From positions 62,001 through 126,000 of the forward strand of contig NZ_WURB01000011.1 in NCBI RefSeq assembly GCF_009830105.1: a DNA stretch of 64,000 nt, given 5' to 3'. Shown piece by piece: positions 17,173 through 25,869 of this stretch. This stretch comes from Microvirga makkahensis. GTDB taxonomy: Bacteria > Pseudomonadota > Alphaproteobacteria > Rhizobiales > Beijerinckiaceae. Made by a program: the position numbers and the translations under genes. The notes beneath the pieces were generated by a model, which worked only from the letters and a program-made list of their open reading frames with translations, did no database searches and was not told the origin of the DNA. Within the stretch, counting starts at the first letter, position 1, and every line of letters begins with the position of its first letter.

Positions 17173-17864
17173 CAGGACCGCTCGCCGCCCGGACGGGTCA
17201 TGCGCCGTACACGTTCGTCCTCCATTTCGACATGCAACGTTCCGTCATCCTCCTCGTCGAGGGGGTTCGGCATGAGGTCCGTCGTGAGCCCTGTCGTCGT
17301 CGAGGCCGCAGCTCCGATCGGGGGGGCGGCTCCTTCCGAACGCCAATCCCGCTCCTGCTGGCCGGGCTCGATGCGCCCCTCGTCGTCCAGGATATCCACC
17401 ACGCGATCGATCTCGGCCTCGTCCACGCGAACGGTCACGAGGGTTCCACCGTCGCGGATCCCGTCCACATAGGCCTTGGCCTCCTCTTCGCTCATGCCGG
17501 AATCGGCCAGCGCTCCCACGAGGCCGCCGAGCGCAGCCCCCGCCCCTGCGCCGACAAGCGCTGAGACCAGCCATCCACCTGCGACCAAGGGTCCCAACCC
17601 CGGAACGGCCACCGTGCCGAGCCCGGCCAGAAGCCCTGCACCGCCGCCCGCGATCGTGCCCGCCGCGGCTCCGGCCTCGGCGAAGTCGTGGGAGCGGCTC
17701 TCGTCCTCGGCGGAGCGCGCCGCTCTGTGCGAAGAGATGCCGTCGGCGTTGTTGGAGATCAGACTGATCTCGAAATTCTGCATGTGCGCCGCCTCCAGCC
17801 GCTGCACGGCTTTGGCCGCCTCGTCATAGGTGTTGAAGAAAGCAGTGATTCTGCGCTCGGCCAT
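17172..17864 (-). CDS. General-stress-type protein with glycine-rich hydrophobic core
   Basis: A 230-aa protein. The N-terminal part (AERRITAFFNTYDEAAKAVQRLEAAH) has the fold pattern of DUF1269/YflT-like stress proteins. The middle (about 67-120) is a Gly/Ala-rich glycine-zipper segment probably inserting in membrane. A second domain (GGTLVTVRVDEAEIDRVVDILDD) and an acidic, low-complexity C-terminus follow. The start at 17864 has GGAGG 7 nt upstream; a longer frame continuing to 18455 lacks protein-like sequence and is rejected. Convergent with doxX. Function inferred as stress or envelope related only. Confidence 0.8.
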   Translation of the reverse strand: MAERRITAFFNTYDEAAKAVQRLEAAHMQNFEISLISNNADGISSHRAARSAEDESRSHDFAEAGAAAGTIAGGGAGLLAGLGTVAVPGLGPLVAGGWLVSALVGAGAGAALGGLVGALADSGMSEEEAKAYVDGIRDGGTLVTVRVDEAEIDRVVDILDDEGRIEPGQQERDWRSEGAAPPIGAAASTTTGLTTDLMPNPLDEEDDGTLHVEMEDERVRRMTRPGGERS

Positions 17865-18056
17865 GAGTCCGCCTCCAAGGATTGCTCTTCCGTCCTGCAA
17901 GGCTAATGAGCGCTTCCTTGGAGGGTTCCGGCTGTTCTTGCGTCGCAGCCAAGTTCCGTTGCAACACTGCGCGCCCTTGACGCCTTCCGATCTTAACGGA
18001 ATGTTGCTACACTTATAAAAAATAATGCCACGCACGGCGATATGGGGGCTCCCACC

Positions 18057-18347
18057 ATGCGACATATCCATCTCGATGAGGGCTTGCGTTTGCGTTTTCC
18101 CGGCCGCAGCGAAGATTTTGACCAAGGCGTCGAGATCGGCATGGTCGCCGTTCTCATGGATCAGGAAACTCTGGAATTCTCGCGCTGGATTTCCAGGTCC
18201 AATCTCGGACAGGTGGAAGCGATTGCCAGGCAGATGGGCTATCGCGTCACCGAGGGAGGCGGCGACGAAGAGTGGGTCGAGCTCACGTTCCGCCATGGCA
18301 GCATCAAGGCAAAGCCCAATCTCCGGCTCGTCCATTCGGTCGGCTAG
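18057..18347 (+). CDS. Conserved hypothetical protein, about 96 aa
   Basis: A small soluble protein (MRHIHLDEGLRLRFPG...) with no recognised domain and a balanced charged composition. An ATG at 18057 with a G-rich stretch upstream is preferred over one five codons earlier (18042). The stop TAG overlaps a palindromic repeat (18347-18397), a common position for such elements. No function can be assigned. Confidence 0.6.
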   Translation: MRHIHLDEGLRLRFPGRSEDFDQGVEIGMVAVLMDQETLEFSRWISRSNLGQVEAIARQMGYRVTEGGGDEEWVELTFRHGSIKAKPNLRLVHSVG

Positions 18348-18397
18348 AGCATCGGACGGGATCGGCGGGTCCACTTTTGGGATCCAATCCGATGCTC
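18347..18397. repeat. Palindromic intergenic repeat after the 96-aa gene
   Basis: GAGCATCGGA and TCCGATGCTC form a perfect 10-bp inverted repeat enclosing GGGTCCACTTTTGGGATCC-like sequence. A second, degenerate copy begins at about 18410 (GAGCATCGTTTGGAGC, then GGGTCCACTTTC). The same core, cgCCACTTTTG, appears at 20207-20217. Confidence 0.65.
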
Positions 18398-18477
18398 CAC
18401 TCTTTGGAGAGAGCATCGTTTGGAGCGAAGGACCGGGTCCACTTTCTCCCACCATACGCTGAGCGCGACACGCGGCC

Positions 18478-18510
18478 TCAAACGAAAGAAGCCGCCTGGA
18501 AGGCGGCTTC
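18478..18510 (-). terminator. Terminator of bioY
   Basis: GAAGCCGCCT (18488-18497) and AGGCGGCTTC (18501-18510) pair around GGA. Read on the minus strand, the stem is followed by TTTCGTTT, as expected for a rho-independent terminator 25 nt beyond the bioY stop. Confidence 0.82.
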
Positions 18511-18534
18511 GATCATGGGCTTTTGCGAAGGCTC

Positions 18535-19146
18535 TTACTGAGACCGTTCGCTACGGCAGGTGACGGACCAGGCCGCCTGCATCAGGGCCACTGCCAAAGC
18601 GGTCTTCACCACGGTTGCGGCGACGAACGGCGCGGCGCCGACGGTCCAGGCCTTGGCGAAGGGCATGACCAGCGAGAGCTGAGCGAGTCCGAACACGAAA
18701 ACCAGTGCATGGCCGAGGCTCATCATGACGATGACGCGCAGGAGCGAGCGGTCCCAGCCGCGCTCCGCCATGAAGCCCATGACGACGGCGGCGGCCAGGA
18801 AGCCGAAGAGAAAGCCGCCCGTCGGCCCCATCATATAGCCGATGCCGGCCGTCGGGCCCGCGAAAACGGGGATGCCCATCGCCCCCTGCAGCAGATAGAG
18901 ACCGACGGTGGCGCCGCCGAGACGCCAACCATAGGAGGTGCCAATGATCAGCACGACGAGCGTCTGCAGCGTCATGGGAACGTAAGGCAGCGGCACCTGG
19001 ATCTTGGCGGAGAGGGTCAAAAGCGCCGTGCCGACAGCCATCAGAACGATGGCGCGAAGCGCGGCAAAACGGGCGTCGTCCCGGGAGGGCCAGATCAGGC
19101 CGACGAGGGTCGACGAAGTAGATGGCGATGTGGCGCCAGTCGACAT
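18535..19146 (-). CDS. bioY: BioY biotin transporter substrate-binding (S) component
   Basis: A 203-aa six-helix membrane protein of the ECF transporter S family. The signatures AKIQVPLPYVPMTLQTL and the central YLLQGAMGIPVF and GPTGGFLFGF blocks are those of BioY. It takes up biotin alone or with BioMN; no bioM or bioN gene is in the window. The ATG at 19146 has GGAG about 9 nt upstream; the much longer frame to 20106 is a shadow of the divergent hydrolase gene. Followed by a terminator. Confidence 0.92.
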   Translation of the reverse strand: MSTGATSPSTSSTLVGLIWPSRDDARFAALRAIVLMAVGTALLTLSAKIQVPLPYVPMTLQTLVVLIIGTSYGWRLGGATVGLYLLQGAMGIPVFAGPTAGIGYMMGPTGGFLFGFLAAAVVMGFMAERGWDRSLLRVIVMMSLGHALVFVFGLAQLSLVMPFAKAWTVGAAPFVAATVVKTALAVALMQAAWSVTCRSERSQ

Positions 19147-19272
19147 GAAACATATCTCCAGTTCAATCCGCCATTCGCAGGCGGCAAGGAAAGCCCTATA
19201 GGAGGGGCAGGCCAGCCTCAAGCCGCGGCACGGCCCCGATGTGGAACCGACAGAGATTTCCCAGGATCTTTC

Positions 19273-20184
19273 ATGGCAGACGATCTCACCTTCGATGTCC
19301 GTCCTCCGGCCCGGTCGGGCGAATGCGTGCGGGTGAGCCCGCTCATACGCCGAATCGTCGCCAATAACCCAGGTCCTATCACCTTCACCGGCACCTGCAG
19401 CTACATCGTCGGCTCGGGCAAGGTGGCCATCATCGATCCGGGCCCGGACAGCCCCGGGCATATCGAGGCCCTGCTCGACGCCGTCCGCCGCCAGACAGTG
19501 ACCCATATCCTCGTCACCCACACCCATCGGGATCACTCCCCCGCCGCCCGAGCCATCCAGGCCGCGACGGGAGCTCTCGTCGTCGGGTGCAGCCCGCACC
19601 GGAGCTCCCGCCCCCTGTTCAGCGGTGAAGTGAACTCTCTCGAGGCGAGTTCCGACAAGGATTACGCTCCCGACCTTGAACTGGCCGAAGGCAGCGTGGT
19701 GCAAGGCCCCGACTGGACCCTCGAGGCCGTTGCGACGCCGGGACACATGGCCAATCATCTGGCCTTCGCGCTGCCCGAGGAGAAGGCCCTGTTCTCCGGC
19801 GATCACGTGATGGCCTGGTCCACCACCGTCGTCGCGCCACCCGACGGATCCATGAGCGCGTTCATGGCCTCCCTCGACAAGCTCAGAGGACGCGAGGACG
19901 CGGTCTATTGGCCCGGCCACGGAGGTCCCGTGCAGGAGCCTCAGCGCTTCGTGCGCGCGCTTATCCATCACCGGCGATTGCGCGAGACTTCGATTCTCAA
20001 CCGCCTGAAAGCCGGCGACCGGACGATCCCTGAGATCGTGAGCGCCATCTATCAGGGGCTCAACCCGGCCCTCTTGAATGCCGCAGGACTGTCCGTCTTT
20101 GCCCATCTGGAAGATCTGATCGCCAAAGAGATGGCGGCAACGGACGGCGCCCCGAGCCTCAAGGGGGAGTATCGCCCGGTCTAG
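19273..20184 (+). CDS. Metallo-beta-lactamase-fold hydrolase
   Basis: A 303-aa MBL-fold protein. The metal motif HTHRDHSPA (HxHxDH) is near residue 80, followed by TPGHMANHL, FSGDHVMAWSTTVV and WPGHGGPV, then a C-terminal helical domain ending in a winged-helix-like segment as in LACTB2-type proteins. It is probably a hydrolase of thioesters or a ribonuclease-like enzyme; substrate unknown. AGGA is about 7 nt before the ATG. The reading frame continues upstream to 18523, but that extension is antisense to bioY and rejected. Confidence 0.86.
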   Translation: MADDLTFDVRPPARSGECVRVSPLIRRIVANNPGPITFTGTCSYIVGSGKVAIIDPGPDSPGHIEALLDAVRRQTVTHILVTHTHRDHSPAARAIQAATGALVVGCSPHRSSRPLFSGEVNSLEASSDKDYAPDLELAEGSVVQGPDWTLEAVATPGHMANHLAFALPEEKALFSGDHVMAWSTTVVAPPDGSMSAFMASLDKLRGREDAVYWPGHGGPVQEPQRFVRALIHHRRLRETSILNRLKAGDRTIPEIVSAIYQGLNPALLNAAGLSVFAHLEDLIAKEMAATDGAPSLKGEYRPV

Positions 20185-20234
20185 CGCGTCGTGCGAAAAA
20201 CCGGCGCCACTTTTGCGCAGGATGCGAAGGCGGA

Positions 20235-21014
20235 TTACTTCACCGCCAGGGCCAGATTCGAGGCCTCTTCGAGAAAGGCGCGAATCCGCGTGGCATTCGC
20301 GCCGAGATCGTGCTGGCCGATGCGGGATGCGGAGCGGATATCGATGCGCGTCCCGTCGACCCGTGGCCGGACGCGTATCGTGATGTCACTGGGAAGCCTC
20401 AGGACAAGCGTGCGGTCGACGGCCTCGAGCCGGCCGACACCCGTCCGTCCTCCGGGAGGCACGGCCTCGATTACCTGCCACCCGAGGTTTTCAGCAGCCC
20501 TGCGCACCAGGGGGAAGGCATCCTCGGGCGGGATATCGAGCGAGAGCGGCGCAATCTGGACATAGGCCTCCCGCTGCAACTCGCGCTCCTCTGGCGAAAC
20601 ATCGGGAGGGATGCGGCCGTGGCGAGCATCGAGAGCGACGCGCGAGCGCGAGAAGGCGGGCGGATCATCCGTATCGGTGCTGACATCGTTGATCGCCGGC
20701 AGCGTCACGGCCTTGAGGCTCAGCACGGCCGGATAGCCTAGAACGAGAGCAGCCAGCACCAGCCCCTTGATGGCGCTGCCGAGGCCACGCCGTCCTTCCT
20801 GCCAAATGCGAAGGAAGGCAATGAAGGAAAGCCCGGCAGCGAAACCGGCAATAGCAAGCCCGATTCCCAGGACGATGAAACCGGATTGATAGTCGATGCG
20901 GCCGAATCGGATCAGGAGAACCGAGAGAACCGTCACGACAAGCGCGAACCAGGCCACCGTAGGCGACCATTGGGCCGGACGGGAAAAGGGCTCTTCGATG
21001 ATGAGACGACGCAT
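20235..21014 (-). CDS. DUF1499 domain membrane protein
   Basis: A 259-aa protein with three N-terminal membrane helices (about residues 20-36, 43-68 and 82-102) and a C-terminal DUF1499 domain (PLSLDIPPEDAFPLVRRAAENLGWQVIEAVPP). Function unknown. Its start overlaps the stop of the M48 peptidase gene by one nucleotide, so the DUF898, M48 and DUF1499 genes form one tightly coupled unit. Confidence 0.82.
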   Translation of the reverse strand: MRRLIIEEPFSRPAQWSPTVAWFALVVTVLSVLLIRFGRIDYQSGFIVLGIGLAIAGFAAGLSFIAFLRIWQEGRRGLGSAIKGLVLAALVLGYPAVLSLKAVTLPAINDVSTDTDDPPAFSRSRVALDARHGRIPPDVSPEERELQREAYVQIAPLSLDIPPEDAFPLVRRAAENLGWQVIEAVPPGGRTGVGRLEAVDRTLVLRLPSDITIRVRPRVDGTRIDIRSASRIGQHDLGANATRIRAFLEEASNLALAVK

Positions 21015-22108
21015 TAAGGGGTCTTACAAATCTCTTGGAGCGCGCGCCACTCCTCCTGGTTCAGAAGAGGCTCGCCGGACTGGGATGGCACCTGTTTTTC
21101 CAAAGCTTTCAAGCGTTGATCGGTGATCGGGTGGGTCAACAGAAAAGCAGGAATGCTCGTTTCGTTCCCGTCACCCTCCTCCTCGTCCTCATCGACCTCC
21201 GCTTCGATGCGTTTGAGCAACAGCGCCATGGGATGGGCGGGCCTGCCCAACGAGACCATGATGCGGCCCGCGAAATCGTCCGCCGCCGCTTCCGCCTGGC
21301 GGGAATAGGCGCTGTCGATGAGATAGCGACTCGCGAATACGATGGCGCCGCCGCCTGTCACGTCGCCGAACAGGAGGCCGAAGAGATAGGAGGTGCCGCC
21401 CGACTGAAGCATCATGCGCAGACCGTCCCGGGCGGCGACATGCCCGATCTCGTGTGCCAGCACGCCGGCCACCTCGTCGGCTGTCTCCGCCTTCTCCAGG
21501 AGCCCGCGGAAGATGTAGATCCGCCCTCCGGGAAGCGCGATGGCGTTGGGGATCTTCGAATCGAGGACCGCGACCTCAAGAGGGGCTTCGACGTCCATCA
21601 CCCCGCTCAAGCGTTCGGTCAGCTTGCGCAGGGCCGTCGTTCCCTCGGGCGCTTCGCAAAGTCCGTCGCCCAGCAAAGCACGCAGCTGATTGTCGACGGC
21701 CTTGCCGATGCGCTGCTCATAAGGCACGGGGATCAGTGGAGTGAGCGTCTCCGCCAGCAGCGGAATGAAGTAAAGCACGCACAGGATGATCGAGATCGCG
21801 GTTGCGGCGGACCAGAGGAAAATCTGTCCTCTCCTCTCCCGCGTCTCGCGATCATCGAGGTGAAGGCAATGCAACCGAACGGTTTCCTGAGCGGCACGAT
21901 CCGTCACGTCAAGACGCGCCAGCTCCGATCCACCTTCCCACGCCAGGCGCAAGACGCCATCGGATGCATCCTTCCGGCGGACCTCGCCGACAGGCCAGGA
22001 GGCGATCCATTCGCCTCCCTCATGGAGGTCGAGTCTCGATGCGGTGACCTTGAGAGTGACGGCCCGTCGCCGGGCGCTCGCTCCGTCATAGAACACCGCA
22101 TCCACCAC
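21014..22108 (-). CDS. M48 family zinc metalloprotease
   Basis: A 364-aa membrane-anchored peptidase. An N-terminal cytosolic domain (about 1-85) precedes one strong hydrophobic segment (IFLWSAATAISIILCVLYFI), then the M48 domain with VLAHEIGHVAARDG (HExxH) and the downstream ligand region RQAEAAADDFA. It probably processes or clears envelope proteins, as BepA/HtpX/LoiP relatives do. A GTG at 22108, 8 nt after the DUF898 stop and preceded by AGAGGA, is chosen; the upstream part of the frame is antisense noise. Confidence 0.86.
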   Translation of the reverse strand: MVDAVFYDGASARRRAVTLKVTASRLDLHEGGEWIASWPVGEVRRKDASDGVLRLAWEGGSELARLDVTDRAAQETVRLHCLHLDDRETRERRGQIFLWSAATAISIILCVLYFIPLLAETLTPLIPVPYEQRIGKAVDNQLRALLGDGLCEAPEGTTALRKLTERLSGVMDVEAPLEVAVLDSKIPNAIALPGGRIYIFRGLLEKAETADEVAGVLAHEIGHVAARDGLRMMLQSGGTSYLFGLLFGDVTGGGAIVFASRYLIDSAYSRQAEAAADDFAGRIMVSLGRPAHPMALLLKRIEAEVDEDEEEGDGNETSIPAFLLTHPITDQRLKALEKQVPSQSGEPLLNQEEWRALQEICKTP

Positions 22109-22116
22109 GCATCCTC

Positions 22117-23343
22117 TCAGATGCCGATGCCGAATTCGAGCGCATCGGCGAGACCTTCGCCCATGCTGCCCATAGGGCGTCCGACGGCGCCGGCATTGTC
22201 CAATGAACGCAGGTTCGAAACCGACGTGGTGTTGGCGACGGCGGCCCACAAGCCACGGCCGAAGAAATAGCGCTGAATGACGCCGAGGCCGAAGAGAATC
22301 ACGAGATAGGCCAGAGCCCCCAGAATGCCGAGGACCATCGCTCCTCCGGTCCATTCACCAGCCTGCAAGTCGTCCAGCCCCTCCTGGAGGAACCGGCCGG
22401 CCAGGAAGGCTCCGATCGCGAAGACGACGCCGAAGGCGATCAAACAGCCGACGGATGAGAAGAGCACCTTGAAGAAAAGGCCGTAGATGGTGCCTGCTTG
22501 GAGCCTGCTCGACACCGCCACGTCGCCGAAGCGAAGGCCGTCGATATGCCAGCGGGTGAAGATCGCCATGACGATAGGCCAGATCCCGATGCCGACCAGG
22601 ATGATCGGCAGAAGCACCATGGCTCCGAACACCTCCTCCTGCTCGGGATAGGTTTCGCTCACGTAGCCGGCGAGCGCGATGGTGCCGGCAAGAGAGGCGA
22701 GGCTCAGGGCCCAGAGCCACCAACCGCGCTTGAACAGGGCCCAGCCCGCGCCGGAGAAGTCCCCCTGAATGGTGCCGAAATAGGTGTTGCGCATGCGATA
22801 GCGCTCAAGGGACGCCATCGCCCACGGAAGGGCGAGGCCGAGGGTGAGCAGAACGGCGAAATCCCACAGGATGGCCCGAAAGGCATAGGCCCAGCCGGAG
22901 CCCCTCATCCAGAAGCGCACGCCGCGAAAGACGGTCCGCGTGGCGCGGTAACGGCGCGCGCGGTAGCTGCCGACATTCGCCAGCACGTAGAGGATCAGGA
23001 AGAGAGGGATGCTGGCGAACGCGGCCTGCTCTTCGAGCAGGATCGAGGCCAGGAAGATCCCGATATAGAGCGGTGCCAGAATGGCGATGGCGATCAGGAA
23101 GCCAATCAGCAGTTCCTTTCCGGTACCCGTGTACTCAAAGGATTCGCCCTCGATCTGGGTGTTCGCCCACAGATGGCGGCGCAGCTTCGTGATCAGCCAG
23201 AAGCGATAGAAGCCGAAGGTGGGAATCTGGAAAAGGCTCCCGGTCACCAGCATCCTGAGAAACTCGCCCCCTCGGCCCGAGAAGGACACGGAAGACGCTT
23301 GAGGCGAGGGCAGCGGAACGTTGGAGGAGAGAGTGGCGGTCAT
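22117..23343 (-). CDS. DUF898 (YjgN-like) membrane protein
   Basis: A 408-aa polytopic membrane protein. The repeated family signatures are RRHLWANTQIEGESFEYTG and the later YRMRNTYFGTIQGDFSG, each followed by paired transmembrane helices. Function is unknown. It is the first gene of the DUF898-M48-DUF1499 unit. YjgN-type proteins next to M48 peptidases are seen in other proteobacteria, which suggests a joint envelope role. Confidence 0.86.
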   Translation of the reverse strand: MTATLSSNVPLPSPQASSVSFSGRGGEFLRMLVTGSLFQIPTFGFYRFWLITKLRRHLWANTQIEGESFEYTGTGKELLIGFLIAIAILAPLYIGIFLASILLEEQAAFASIPLFLILYVLANVGSYRARRYRATRTVFRGVRFWMRGSGWAYAFRAILWDFAVLLTLGLALPWAMASLERYRMRNTYFGTIQGDFSGAGWALFKRGWWLWALSLASLAGTIALAGYVSETYPEQEEVFGAMVLLPIILVGIGIWPIVMAIFTRWHIDGLRFGDVAVSSRLQAGTIYGLFFKVLFSSVGCLIAFGVVFAIGAFLAGRFLQEGLDDLQAGEWTGGAMVLGILGALAYLVILFGLGVIQRYFFGRGLWAAVANTTSVSNLRSLDNAGAVGRPMGSMGEGLADALEFGIGI

Positions 23344-23537
23344 GATCTAACCTTCGCGGAAGATAGGCCGCCTTAGCACGGGCCGTCCCACATAACAATA
23401 TATCATAACCTGAACGTGTCATTCACGGCCGTTTCCATGCGCCGGACTCCTCGTTTGCGTCGGGCACTCTCCGGGCGGGGATGACGACATGGACCGTTTC
23501 ACCATAAACTATCCGCCCTCAACAGGAGCCTTCCTCT

Positions 23538-24026
23538 GTGTCTTCCCCTTCCCCCGCCCCTGCGGACCTCGGATCGGATCCGCTTCGCATCTGGTTTCGC
23601 GTCATTCGCCTGCATCGCCGCGCGCTCAACACGGTCGCCAGCGAGTTGAAGGCGCTCGGCCTGTCGATTCCCCAATTCGATCTGCTGTCCACACTGACGG
23701 AGAGGGAGGGCTTGAGCCAGCAGGAGTTGGCGGAGCGGCTGTATGTCACCAAGGGGAATGTCTCGGGTCTCCTCGACCGGATGGTGGAGGCTGACCTTGT
23801 CGAGCGCCGCTCGATTCCGGGCGACAGGCGCTCCAACGCGCTGTACCTCACGAAGAAGGGGCGTGACCTGGCGGAGAAGGGGATCGCGGCGCAGCGCGCC
23901 TATGTGCACCGCACGCTGGGCTCTCTCCCCGAGCAGGACCTCGCCGATCTCGAACGCATCGTGCTCGCCTGGCGCGAGCGTGCCCGGGCCGAGGAGGAGG
24001 CAGCACTCGCAGCAATGCGGCGATAG
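23538..24026 (+). CDS. MarR family transcriptional regulator
   Basis: A 162-aa winged-helix regulator. The helix-turn-helix and wing lie in LSQQELAERLYVTKGNVSGLLDRMVEADLVERRSIPGDRRSNALYLTKKG (about 58-110). GTG start, preceded by AGGAG. It is directly followed (5 nt) by the remains of a patatin gene that it may once have been co-transcribed with. Confidence 0.9.
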   Translation: MSSPSPAPADLGSDPLRIWFRVIRLHRRALNTVASELKALGLSIPQFDLLSTLTEREGLSQQELAERLYVTKGNVSGLLDRMVEADLVERRSIPGDRRSNALYLTKKGRDLAEKGIAAQRAYVHRTLGSLPEQDLADLERIVLAWRERARAEEEAALAAMRR

Positions 24027-24031
24027 GAGCC

Positions 24032-24725
24032 ATGTTCGGCGAGGTGGCGTTCGCCGGCGGTGGCTCCCCTCCCGCGCCTCGCCCCTTCCATGGTGGTCGG
24101 TATGAGCGCGGGCGCGTGGTCCGCATGCTACAGCCTCCTGGCCCTGGGCCGGACGGCCAACGCGATGGTGGCGGAGGCCTGTATTCGGGGCACGCCGCAG
24201 TTTCGAATGGCGCTCCTGGCGCAACGAGGGCTCGTCCTGGCCCTTTACGATCCAACTCGGGATCGCAACCTATCAGATCGAGCAGAAGCGGCGCTCGCCC
24301 GTCCACCCGCGCGGCAGCCGGCGCTGGACTTCGCCCCCTCAAATCGTCCTTGTTCAGGATCTCGCCTCGCCCGCCGAAATCATTGCGGCCCTGACGGCGA
24401 GCGCCAGTATGCCGCCCTTCTTGCCGGTCGGCCGCGTCGGAGGCATGGCGGCACTCGACGGCGGGCTCGTGGACAACGTGCCCGCCCAACCGTTGCTTCC
24501 GATCGAGGAGCAGGGCGGCAGGGCGCTCGCCATCCTCTCCCGCCTTTACCGCGTCATCCCGCGGATACGGGGACCCATCTCCACCAGCGGTCGGAGCCGG
24601 TGCCTATGGCCAATTCGACGTCACCAATCCCGATGGGATCCGCAGGGCCTGAGGGATGGCGAGAGCTTTGCCCGACGCATGATCCGGCAGCCCCTGCGAC
24701 GCCGCCGGCGTTCATTCTGGATTAA
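24032..24725 (+). pseudogene. Decayed patatin-like phospholipase gene
   Basis: Pieces of one patatin protein are spread over all three plus-strand frames. The start MFGEVAFAGGG is at 24032. The nucleophile elbow VVGMSAGAWSACY (GxSxG) is near 24090-24130 in another frame. The stretch QIVLVQDLASPAEII followed by PPFLPVGRVGGMAALDGGLVDNVP (catalytic Asp in DGG) is at about 24340-24490, and FDVTNPDGIRRA, in a further frame, ends at an in-frame stop near 24648. At least three frame changes and an apparent internal deletion after AFAGGG make an active enzyme unlikely. The original ribosome binding site (AGGAG) is still present. Confidence 0.82.
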
Positions 24726-24844
24726 GCCTGTTTCGATTACCCGTTGGACAATAAGCACATGGTCGAGGGTTTGCCTCAAAGAGGTCGCGTCTCTCCCGAT
24801 CATGACGGCAGGTGCAAGCACCCGCTATGACCAGGAGGAAACCG

Positions 24845-25036
24845 ATGACCTTGCATGCCCCAAATCGAGATCAGCAATCGACCTCGAAAGCAGCCGCTCA
24901 GACCATTCCCGCTTTCAAGCCCGTCGCGCTCCCGGCCCTGGCCGCCGCCATGCGTTCGTTGAACACCCGCCCGGCAAAGACCAGGACGTTCGACCCTCCC
25001 GCGATCCTCCGCAAGGAGGCGATGCTGGACCGGTAA
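24845..25036 (+). CDS. Small hypothetical protein, 63 aa
   Basis: The ATG is preceded by AGGAGGAAACCG, an excellent ribosome binding site, and the gene is followed by a strong terminator. The protein is Ala/Pro/Lys-rich (MTLHAPNRDQQ... to AILRKEAMLDR) with no signal peptide or recognised domain. The clean expression signals on both sides are the main reason to accept it. Confidence 0.6.
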   Translation: MTLHAPNRDQQSTSKAAAQTIPAFKPVALPALAAAMRSLNTRPAKTRTFDPPAILRKEAMLDR

Positions 25037-25057
25037 GCCCGCCCCGCCTGCAATGAA

Positions 25058-25081
25058 AAAAGCGCCCGAGGTGGCGCTTTT
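25058..25081. terminator. Bidirectional terminator between the 63-aa gene and the L,D-transpeptidase gene
   Basis: AAAAGCGCC and GGCGCTTTT form a perfect 9-bp stem with a 6-nt loop. A T-run is present on both strands (TTTTCTCTT on plus, TTTTTTCATTG on minus), so it serves both convergent genes. Confidence 0.9.
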
Positions 25082-25150
25082 CTCTTGGCCTTCGGATCTC
25101 TTGGCCTTCGGACCGGTTCCGAAATGCAGGCCCCTTTTGGGATCGATGAT

Positions 25151-25741
25151 CTAGCGGACGATGACTTTCGTATTCAGCGCCACGCGGTTGTAGAGATCGA
25201 TCACGTCGATATTACGCATCCGGATGCAGCCGGAGGATACGGCTTGGCCGATCTTCTCCGGCTCGTTGGTGCCATGAATGCGGTAGAGCGTGTCGCGGTT
25301 GCCCTCGTAGAGATACAGGGCGCGGGCGCCGAGCGGGTTAGCGGGGCCGCCATTCATGGGACGGACATGCGGCCAGCGCGCCTTCATCTCGGCGGGCGGG
25401 TTCCAATTCGGCCATTCCGCCTTGCGGGCGATGCGCGACGTGCCGGCCCAGCCATAGGCCTCGTCACCGACGGCGACGCCGTAACGGATGGCTTTCTTGC
25501 CCTCCTGCACGAGATAGAGGAAGCGCTGCTTCGTATCCACCACGATGGTGCCCGGCGCCTCGCCCGTCGGATCGTCGACGATATAACGGCCGTTGCGCGG
25601 CTCTTCCTGGGCTGCCGGGATCTGCGCCATCCACTCCGCGTCGCGGGTGGAGACCTGTGGATCTGGAACGCCCTTGTAGGTACACCCGGCCAGCGCGGCC
25701 GCCATGGTTGCCATAAGGAAGACGAGGCTCGAGAGGCGCAT
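25151..25741 (-). CDS. L,D-transpeptidase (YkuD family) lipoprotein
   Basis: A 196-aa exported enzyme. The N-terminus is a lipoprotein signal with lipobox ALAGC (Cys at about residue 20). The YkuD catalytic motif reads HGTNEPEKIGQAVSSGCIRM with His, the Ser-x-Gly-Cys nucleophile and Arg. It forms 3-3 peptidoglycan cross-links or anchors lipoproteins to peptidoglycan in the periplasm. Single gene ending at a bidirectional terminator. Confidence 0.93.
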   Translation of the reverse strand: MRLSSLVFLMATMAAALAGCTYKGVPDPQVSTRDAEWMAQIPAAQEEPRNGRYIVDDPTGEAPGTIVVDTKQRFLYLVQEGKKAIRYGVAVGDEAYGWAGTSRIARKAEWPNWNPPAEMKARWPHVRPMNGGPANPLGARALYLYEGNRDTLYRIHGTNEPEKIGQAVSSGCIRMRNIDVIDLYNRVALNTKVIVR

Positions 25742-25869
25742 CGGAACAAAGCTCTACTTGACTGCCGCAGGGGACAGCTTGGGTTGAAGGTACGCTATGA
25801 CCTTCGAGCGGTTGAAGCCGGGCCATCTAGCGAATCACCGTAACAATGCCACGGTTCCAGCGCGATCAC

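Noticed and set aside
17865..18455. N-terminal extension of the glycine-rich stress protein
   Set aside because: A strong GGAGG-ATG pair at 17864 and loss of protein-like sequence upstream.
18523..19272. Upstream part of the 553-codon frame running into the MBL hydrolase gene
   Set aside because: It is antisense to bioY, has low-complexity His/Gln/Arg-rich composition and no ribosome binding site; the real start is at 19273.
19147..20106. Long minus-strand extension upstream of bioY
   Set aside because: Antisense shadow of the MBL hydrolase gene; bioY has its own ATG with GGAG at 19146.
23538..24725. MarR gene and patatin as an intact two-gene operon
   Set aside because: The patatin part is broken in at least three places.
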